Positions 6,183 to 10,036 of a DNA stretch of 10,036 nt are shown here, piece after piece (position 1 is the stretch's first letter; every line of letters starts with the position of its first letter). The notes below the pieces were generated by a model. It was given only the letters and a program-made list of their open reading frames with translations. It made no database searches and was not told the DNA's origin. The stretch is from Eggerthellaceae bacterium (GTDB taxonomy: Bacteria > Actinomycetota > Coriobacteriia > Coriobacteriales > Eggerthellaceae), in the NCBI GenBank assembly GCA_003452695.1, contig DMNP01000212.1:403-10438 (forward strand), read 5' to 3'. A program made the translations under genes and the position numbers.

Positions 6183-8335
6183 TGACCCCATCAGCAGGAC
6201 ACTCCGACGGGCATCCGACAACCGGGCATCCGGATGGGCATCCCAGCGGGCATCCGGGCGGGCGCCCCGGCGGGCATCCGGGTAACGCATCCGGCAGCCG
6301 ACGGGCCAAACGCCCCGGCGCGGGACCCGCGGCGAAGGCCTTCGAGGAACGCACGGGCATAAAGGCCCCGCGCATCATCGCCTGGGAGATAACGCGCAGC
6401 TGCAACTTGGCCTGCGCGCACTGCCGCGCCGCAGCCCATTGCGACCCCTATCCGGGCGAGCTGTCGCTTGAAGAATGCAAGGCGGTGATGGACGACATCG
6501 CGTCCATCACCGACCCCATCCTCATCCTTACCGGCGGCGAGCCCCTTATGCGCCCCGACATCTGGGAAATCATTGACTATGCGCACGAGATGGGCCTGAG
6601 CCCGGTCATCGGCACGAACGGCACGCTCATCAGCGACGAGTGCGCCGCCCAGATTGCCGCGCACGGCATTCCGCGCGTTTCCGTCTCGCTGGACTTTCCC
6701 GATGCGGCCGGGCAAGATGCCTTCCGCGGGCGGGAAGGGGCCTTCGACGAGGCGCTGGCCGGCATCCGCAACCTCCGCGCGCACGGCGTGGGCGTGCAGG
6801 TGAACACCACTATAACGAAGATGAACCACCGACTCGTGGACGACATGCACGAGCTGGCGCTGTCCGAAGGCGCCGAAGCATTCCACCCGTTCCTGCTCGT
6901 GCCAACGGGCCGTGGCGAGGACCTGGTGGACGTGGAGCTTAGCCCCGACGAATACGAGGAAGTGCTGACCTGGGCATATCACTGCCAAAAGACCAGCCCG
7001 ATGCACTTCAAGCCCACCGATGCGCCACAGTACTACCGCATAATCCGCCAGCTGTCCGCCCGCGAGGGACGCGAAGTCACGCCCGAGACCTACGGCATGG
7101 AGGCCATGACGCGCGGGTGCCTGGGCGGCATCACGTTCGCCTTCATCAGCCACGTGGGCGACGTTCAGCCCTGCGGCTATTTCGACATGCAGCTCGGCAA
7201 CGTGAAGGAAACGCCCTTCTCGGAAATTTGGGAAACTTCCCCGGTCTTCGACGACCTGCGCCATTACGACCGGTTGCGCGGCAAATGCGGAGCCTGCGAA
7301 TACAAGGGCGTCTGCGGAGGCTGCCGCGCCCGAGCGCTTGCGACCACGGGCGACTACCTTGCCGAAGAGCCCTACTGCGCCTATGTTCCGCGCGCCGTCG
7401 CGCGCCAGCGCGTGCTGGACGCCATACAGAGCGGCTTCCCGCTGGAAAGCGATCCCTACGGGGTGCTCGCCGGCAAGCTGGGACTATCGCGCCAGCAAAC
7501 GATAGAAGCCGCCGAGGCCCTGCGCGGCGACGGCACCATACGCCGCATCGGGGCATCGTTCGCCTCGAACCGCCTGGGCTACGTATCCACGCTCTGCACG
7601 CTTCGGGCTGAAGGAGGCGAAGGCGAAATAGAGCGCATCGCCGGCTTGGTAAGCGCCCATCCGGAAACGACGCACAACTACCTGCGCGATGACGAATTCA
7701 ACATCTGGTTCACGCTGATAGCGCCCTCGACCGAACAGATCGACCGGGTCGTGCGCGAAATTCGCGAGAGCACGGGCTGCGACGAGGTGCTGAACCTTCC
7801 CATCCTGAAGACCTACAAGATAAACGTGGATTTCAGCGGGAAGCGCGCGGCCAAGGCGGACCCGGCATCCGCGCCCGCCTTCGACCCGGAGGACCCCTTC
7901 GACGTGGCGCTGGTCCGTTGGGCCCAAGGCGACGCCGCGGGCCCGGAGCCGTACGCCACGTGCGGCTTGGATGAGCAGCGCGCGCTCGAGCGGCTGCGCG
8001 AATGGAAGGCCAACGGGACCATCCGGCGCTTCGGCGCCTTCGTCGCGCACCGGAAGATGGGCTACGCCTTCAACGGCATGACGGTCTGGCACGCCGCAGA
8101 AGAGGACATCGACCGCATCGGCACCTCCTTCGCCGGGCTTTCCTGCGTATCGCATTGCTACAAGCGCGTGCAGCAGGAGAAGTGGCCCTACAACCTGTAT
8201 GCCATGGTGCACGCGCAAAGCCGGGAGGAACTGGACGCCTACATTTCCGAAATGCGCGCCCTGAGCGGCCTGGATTGCAAGACGCTCGTATCGCACAAGG
8301 AATACAAGAAGGCCGCGCCGGTCTACTTCGCGTAG
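6182..8335 (+). CDS. ahbDAB: AhbD-AhbA-AhbB fusion: haem b synthase plus siroheme decarboxylase
   Basis: A 717-residue polypeptide joining enzymes usually encoded by separate genes. Residues 1-34 are a His/Gly/Pro-rich leader. Residues about 50-403 are AhbD, the radical-SAM enzyme that decarboxylates the two propionates of Fe-coproporphyrin III to make haem b. It has Cys74-Cys78-Cys81 (RSCNLACAHC), GGEP, and C-terminal cysteines 313, 331, 369, 372, 378, 381 and 399 available for an auxiliary cluster. Residues about 404-553 are AhbA-like (Lrp/AsnC-type winged helix, RRIGASF, then THNYLR with His498). After a charged linker (554-571), residues about 572-717 are AhbB-like (RRFGAFVAH, then SHCYKR with His658). 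AhbA/AhbB together decarboxylate siroheme at C12 and C18. The winged-helix part of the AhbB half is about four residues shorter than the AhbA half. The start is the ATG overlapping the ahbC stop; I see no other in-frame start before the AhbD core. Confidence 0.92.
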   Translation: MTPSAGHSDGHPTTGHPDGHPSGHPGGRPGGHPGNASGSRRAKRPGAGPAAKAFEERTGIKAPRIIAWEITRSCNLACAHCRAAAHCDPYPGELSLEECKAVMDDIASITDPILILTGGEPLMRPDIWEIIDYAHEMGLSPVIGTNGTLISDECAAQIAAHGIPRVSVSLDFPDAAGQDAFRGREGAFDEALAGIRNLRAHGVGVQVNTTITKMNHRLVDDMHELALSEGAEAFHPFLLVPTGRGEDLVDVELSPDEYEEVLTWAYHCQKTSPMHFKPTDAPQYYRIIRQLSAREGREVTPETYGMEAMTRGCLGGITFAFISHVGDVQPCGYFDMQLGNVKETPFSEIWETSPVFDDLRHYDRLRGKCGACEYKGVCGGCRARALATTGDYLAEEPYCAYVPRAVARQRVLDAIQSGFPLESDPYGVLAGKLGLSRQQTIEAAEALRGDGTIRRIGASFASNRLGYVSTLCTLRAEGGEGEIERIAGLVSAHPETTHNYLRDDEFNIWFTLIAPSTEQIDRVVREIRESTGCDEVLNLPILKTYKINVDFSGKRAAKADPASAPAFDPEDPFDVALVRWAQGDAAGPEPYATCGLDEQRALERLREWKANGTIRRFGAFVAHRKMGYAFNGMTVWHAAEEDIDRIGTSFAGLSCVSHCYKRVQQEKWPYNLYAMVHAQSREELDAYISEMRALSGLDCKTLVSHKEYKKAAPVYFA
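6209..6280 (+). repeat. In-frame GGGCATCC repeats encoding a His-rich leader
   Basis: GGGCATCC occurs five times, at 6209, 6224, 6236, 6248 and 6272, each in the coding frame and giving Gly-His-Pro. They sit at the start of the ahbDAB gene. Irregular spacers (12-24 nt unit spacing, multiples of three) suggest growth by repeat slippage under selection to keep the frame. The encoded stretch has six histidines (7, 11, 16, 20, 24, 32). Confidence 0.85.
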
Positions 8336-8354
8336 ACGACAGTGCAAGCTCGTA

Positions 8355-8378
8355 CGCTTCGGCCGCATTGCCGAAGCG
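8355..8378 (+). terminator. Terminator of the ahb operon
   Basis: CGCTTCGGC (8355-8363) pairs perfectly with GCCGAAGCG (8370-8378) around a 6-nt loop, 19 nt after the ahbDAB stop. The following CTTCTTC is pyrimidine-rich but not a clean T-tract. Position and stem make this the likely end of the operon transcript. Confidence 0.6.
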
Positions 8379-8411
8379 CTTCTTCGACGGGACATGACGA
8401 CCTTAGGGGGT

Positions 8412-8490
8412 GCCGAACCGCGCATTTCGTGCAATCTGATGCAGCGCGAGCGCGGAAATGCATCAGATTGCACGAAATGCGCGGTTCGGC
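8412..8490. repeat. Perfect 32-bp inverted repeat (79-nt hairpin)
   Basis: The left arm (8412-8443, beginning GCCGAACCGCGC and ending CTGATGCA) and the right arm (8459-8490) are exact reverse complements over all 32 positions, with a 15-nt GC-rich loop. A T5 run begins 10 nt after the stem (8501-8505). The size and perfection far exceed a normal terminator, and the ahb operon already has one at 8355-8378. It could be a dispersed palindromic repeat or MITE-like insertion, a structured small RNA, or a transcription block. I cannot test copy number here. Confidence 0.9.
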
Positions 8491-8591
8491 GAGCGGCGAC
8501 TTTTTCGCAACTGGCGCAGTTTATCGATAGCACGCGAAATGGGGGCATGAGAGGGGGACAGGCGTCTCGTTTCGAATTAAACGGCATGCGG

Positions 8592-8617
8592 GTGCCAAAT
8601 CACACGACCCTTGGCAC
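8592..8617. repeat. Inverted repeat at the LytTR breakpoint
   Basis: GTGCCAA (8592-8598) and TTGGCAC (8611-8617) are perfect 7-bp inverted repeats with a 12-nt spacer. The right arm coincides with the place where recognisable regulator sequence begins. It may be the end of an inserted or excised element, or a regulator site; neither can be decided from one copy. Confidence 0.5.
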
Positions 8618-9168
8618 GCATACGCACGGTCGATCCCGACGTGATGCTGGCGTTCGTGACGACGAGCGGCGATTACGCCATGGCGGGTTACCGGGCGCGC
8701 GTGGAGCGCTACCTCCTGAAGCCTTTCCGGGACGAGGAGGCGCACGAGATCGTTGCAAGCGCGGCGCAAAGGGCCGGCCTGAAAACGGAGCACGGCCTCG
8801 ATCTTGCGGGAGAAACGATACCGCATTCCCGCATCCGCTTCATCGAGCAGAACAATCACGCGATCGTTATCCACCTGATGAGCGGCGGAGAGCGGAGGCG
8901 CAGGGCCAGGCTCGACGATATCGAGGCGAAGCTGCCGTGCCCTCCGTTCTACCGTTGCCATAAGAGCTACCTCGTGAACCTCGACCACGTAAAGAACATC
9001 GACCGAAGTCTGAACACGTTCGAGCTCGACGGCAAGGAGCGTGCCTACATCAGGCGAGCGAGCATGGCAGAAGCCCAGCGACTGTTCGAAGAGCGGACTA
9101 TAGAGCGCACGTTGCGGCTTGGAGAGGGCTCGGCGTCAGGGGTCGTATCGGTATCAGGGGCCATGTGA
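8611..9168 (+). pseudogene. LytTR-family response regulator, N-terminally truncated
   Basis: The sequence from about 8611 encodes the last part of a response-regulator receiver domain (DPDVMLAFVTTS, then the LLKPF lysine at residue 37) followed by a full LytTR DNA-binding domain (about 72-170), with ARLDDIEAKLP and RCHKSYLVNLDHV (111-127). The first half or more of the receiver, including the acidic pocket and phospho-acceptor Asp, is missing: the frame has a TAA at 8578-8580. No ribosome-binding site precedes the TTG at 8611. In intact relatives (AgrA/LytR type) the receiver controls DNA binding, so this copy is probably inactive, or at most an unregulated LytTR protein. The last 15 residues are Ser/Gly-rich and outside the domain. 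No histidine kinase gene lies nearby. Confidence 0.75.
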
Positions 9169-9233
9169 CCTGACGCTAACATCCCCTCGGCATAAGATTC
9201 GCCCTTCGTTTCCCGCCGAGTGATGGAGCCGGC

Positions 9234-9377
9234 GTGCCAAGGTCCCTGCGAAAGCTCAGCGCATCCGACCTCCACCATGCGTTCGCGCGCAGCGTCGACC
9301 GCCAGGCGATCTTCGAGGGCACCGAAGACGACCGCCGGTTTCGCAATCGGATAGCGGGATTTGCGGTTACACACTAA
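9234..9377 (+). pseudogene. N-terminal stub of a REP-associated (Y1) transposase
   Basis: The 47-codon frame begins VPRSLRKLSASDLHHAFARS and continues DRQAIFEGTEDDRRF. This matches the typical start of REP-associated tyrosine transposases of the IS200-like Y1 superfamily (PRK.R..S.S.IYH...RG...Q.IFE..ED...F). Resemblance stops at about residue 38, and a stop follows at 9375-9377; the catalytic HUH and tyrosine parts, normally over 150 further residues, are absent. GGAG lies five bases before the GTG. The identification rests on pattern recognition of a short stretch. Its closeness to several palindromes is typical of such elements. Confidence 0.6.
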
Positions 9378-9594
9378 CGTCGTCCTGGGAGGTTGCCGCT
9401 AAATGGATACCATGGGCCGTGGGCAGCAACTTGCATGATTCGCCTGGAGAAATGATTTCTATCACCCTCAAGCGCCATTGCATGACGGGCGTGCTTGCGG
9501 TAAGTGTCGTCGGCGTGTCTGCGAACGCCGCCCCTGCGCAGGCCAACGACAGGATTGCTGCCGCTAAGAAGCCGATAAGTGCCTGCCGTTTCAT
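9367..9594 (-). CDS. Short putative secreted protein (possibly truncated)
   Basis: A 75-residue product with a clear Sec signal peptide: MKRQ, a hydrophobic core (about 6-22), and a likely cleavage site after AGAAFA at about residue 26. AGGGGAG five bases upstream of the ATG is a good ribosome-binding site, which sets this start over longer in-frame alternatives. The mature part (TPTTLTASTPV...) starts like a surface or secreted protein. It then turns into sequence without recognisable features that runs into the transposase stub on the opposite strand, overlapping its end by 11 bases. I suspect a longer secreted protein cut short by rearrangement, but a genuine small secreted peptide cannot be excluded. 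No family recognised. Confidence 0.5.
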   Translation of the reverse strand: MKRQALIGFLAAAILSLACAGAAFADTPTTLTASTPVMQWRLRVIEIISPGESCKLLPTAHGIHLAATSQDDVSV

Positions 9595-9653
9595 GGAAAC
9601 TCCCCTATTCTGCTCCGCGTTGCTCCATGTGATACGAACGTTTCGGAGGCTTT

Positions 9654-9665
9654 TGTTGCGCAACA
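9654..9665. promoter_or_regulatory. 12-bp perfect palindrome upstream of the secreted-protein gene
   Basis: TGTTGCGCAACA is its own reverse complement and lies 60 nt upstream of the start codon at 9594, in the promoter region of that minus-strand gene. It has the form of an operator for a dimeric regulator. No clear -35/-10 pair was found around it. Confidence 0.35.
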
Positions 9666-9674
9666 TTGCTCGCA

Positions 9675-9936
9675 TCAGAACTCGATTTCTCTCGAAGAGT
9701 TGATAGCCGCCGCCTTCACCGTCATGGCCGTGTCGAGAATCGGCAAGGTCGTTTTCCCATTGGCGATGAACACGCGCCATCTTGCCGATTACGTCGACAG
9801 GCCCAGGACGCTCGAGGCCCTATCGGATTCCAAGCGGAAAGCCGCCCTTCTCGAGCTGCAACGCCCATCGCGCCATCTGTAGCGGCAGCGCGTCGCGACC
9901 GCCTGACAAATACCGGTGCCAGGCACCCGTATTCAT
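9675..9936 (-). pseudogene. Possible broken gene, unidentified
   Basis: On the minus strand, protein-like sequence starts at an ATG at 9936 (MNTGAWHRYLSGG, then LQMARWALQLEKGGFPLGIR). A TAG interrupts it at 9822-9820, it continues in frame as RPGPVDVIGKMARV, and after a one-base frame change near 9770 it reads FIANGKTTLPILDTAMTVKA to a stop at 9677-9675. Composition across the breaks looks coding, but I recognise no family. The first residues are encoded by the REP-like palindrome, so part of this could be repeat rather than gene. Chance is a real alternative. Confidence 0.25.
9912..9930. repeat. REP-like short palindrome
   Basis: GGTGCC (9915-9920) and GGCACC (9922-9927) flank a single A. 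Two more pairing bases lie on each side beyond one C/C mismatch (AC at 9912-9913, GT at 9929-9930). Short GC-rich imperfect palindromes of this shape are typical of repetitive extragenic elements mobilised by Y1 transposases, and a stub of such a transposase lies 535 nt upstream. Copy number cannot be tested here. Confidence 0.5.
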
Positions 9937-9948
9937 TCGGCCGGCGCC

Positions 9949-10001
9949 ATCCACCCGCAAGGCCGCCCTCGTGTCCGGCGAGGCGCGGGTTGCGGGTGGA
10001 T
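9949..10001. repeat. 12-bp inverted repeat with inner stem near window end
   Basis: ATCCACCCGCAA (9949-9960) and TTGCGGGTGGAT (9990-10001) are perfect inverted repeats. Inside the 29-nt interval CCTCG (9967-9971) pairs with CGAGG (9979-9983). The result is a two-tier hairpin with no T-tract. It lies 19 nt after the REP-like palindrome and may be part of the same repeat cluster or a structured RNA or terminator for a gene beyond the window. Confidence 0.6.
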
Positions 10002-10036
10002 CGGGGCACCAGATCGCCGTTTCCCGGGGTTCCGGC

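Noticed and set aside
6209..6280. Short repeats considered as a CRISPR or direct-repeat array
   Set aside because: Units are 8-9 bases, in frame and within coding sequence, with 3-15-nt gaps; they encode Gly-His-Pro and have no spacer structure.
5028..6290. Minus-strand 420-codon frame opposite ahbC
   Set aside because: No domain features and fully covered by a well-supported gene on the other strand.
8412..8490. Perfect hairpin as a simple intrinsic terminator
   Set aside because: The stem is far longer than needed, the T5 run is 10 nt away rather than adjacent, and a conventional stem-loop closer to the operon end already fits that role.
8394..8963. Plus-strand frame running through the 79-nt hairpin into the LytTR region
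   Set aside because: It translates the palindrome and then the LytTR sequence out of frame; no family features and no ribosome-binding site.
9419..9703. 94-codon plus-strand frame opposite the secreted-protein gene
   Set aside because: It is the antisense of the signal-peptide gene, lacks a ribosome-binding site, and shows no family features.
9722..10009. 95-codon minus-strand frame near the right edge
   Set aside because: Arg/Gly/Pro-rich without any motif and running through two palindromes; a neighbouring frame gives more protein-like sequence.

Overview
The window is high-GC DNA with tightly packed genes. It most resembles an anaerobic member of the Coriobacteriia (Eggerthellaceae type, related to Eggerthella, Gordonibacter or Slackia). 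This is an inference from three things: siroheme-dependent haem synthesis genes, an OatA-like surface acyltransferase and a lipoprotein C39-like peptidase in a GC-rich Gram-positive style, and a LytTR regulator fragment. No 16S gene or other decisive marker is present.

Layout. Positions 4-2409 (+) encode an OatA-like membrane O-acyltransferase. It carries an intact extracytoplasmic SGNH esterase domain followed by a second SGNH copy that has lost its catalytic residues. A GC-rich stem at 2414-2443 separates it from a convergent minus-strand pair: tatA (3363-2974) and an unrecognised 147-residue protein (2916-2473). A structured divergent intergenic region (3364-3591) leads to a plus-strand lipoprotein with a C39-like papain-fold peptidase domain (3592-4755).

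The metabolic core is a two-gene operon behind a good sigma70-type promoter (4847-4875). ahbC (4986-6182) overlaps by one base an unusual fusion gene (6182-8335). That gene encodes, in order, a His-rich N-terminal extension, the radical-SAM haem b synthase AhbD, and both siroheme decarboxylase subunits AhbA and AhbB. Together the two polypeptides supply every activity of the alternative haem pathway: siroheme to 12,18-didecarboxysiroheme (AhbA/B), to Fe-coproporphyrin III (AhbC), to haem b (AhbD). A stem-loop terminator at 8355-8378 closes the operon.

From about 8400 to the end the window changes character and reads as a gene graveyard with repeats. It holds a perfect 32-bp inverted repeat (8412-8490), a LytTR response regulator without the front of its receiver domain (8611-9168), a 47-codon stub of a REP-associated (Y1/IS200-like) transposase (9234-9377), a short secreted-protein gene (9594-9367), a possible broken minus-strand gene (9936-9675), and several palindromes near the right edge, one of REP type.

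The most notable items are the AhbD-AhbA-AhbB triple fusion with its His/Gly/Pro-rich leader, the acyltransferase with a dead duplicated SGNH domain, and the perfect 79-nt hairpin.
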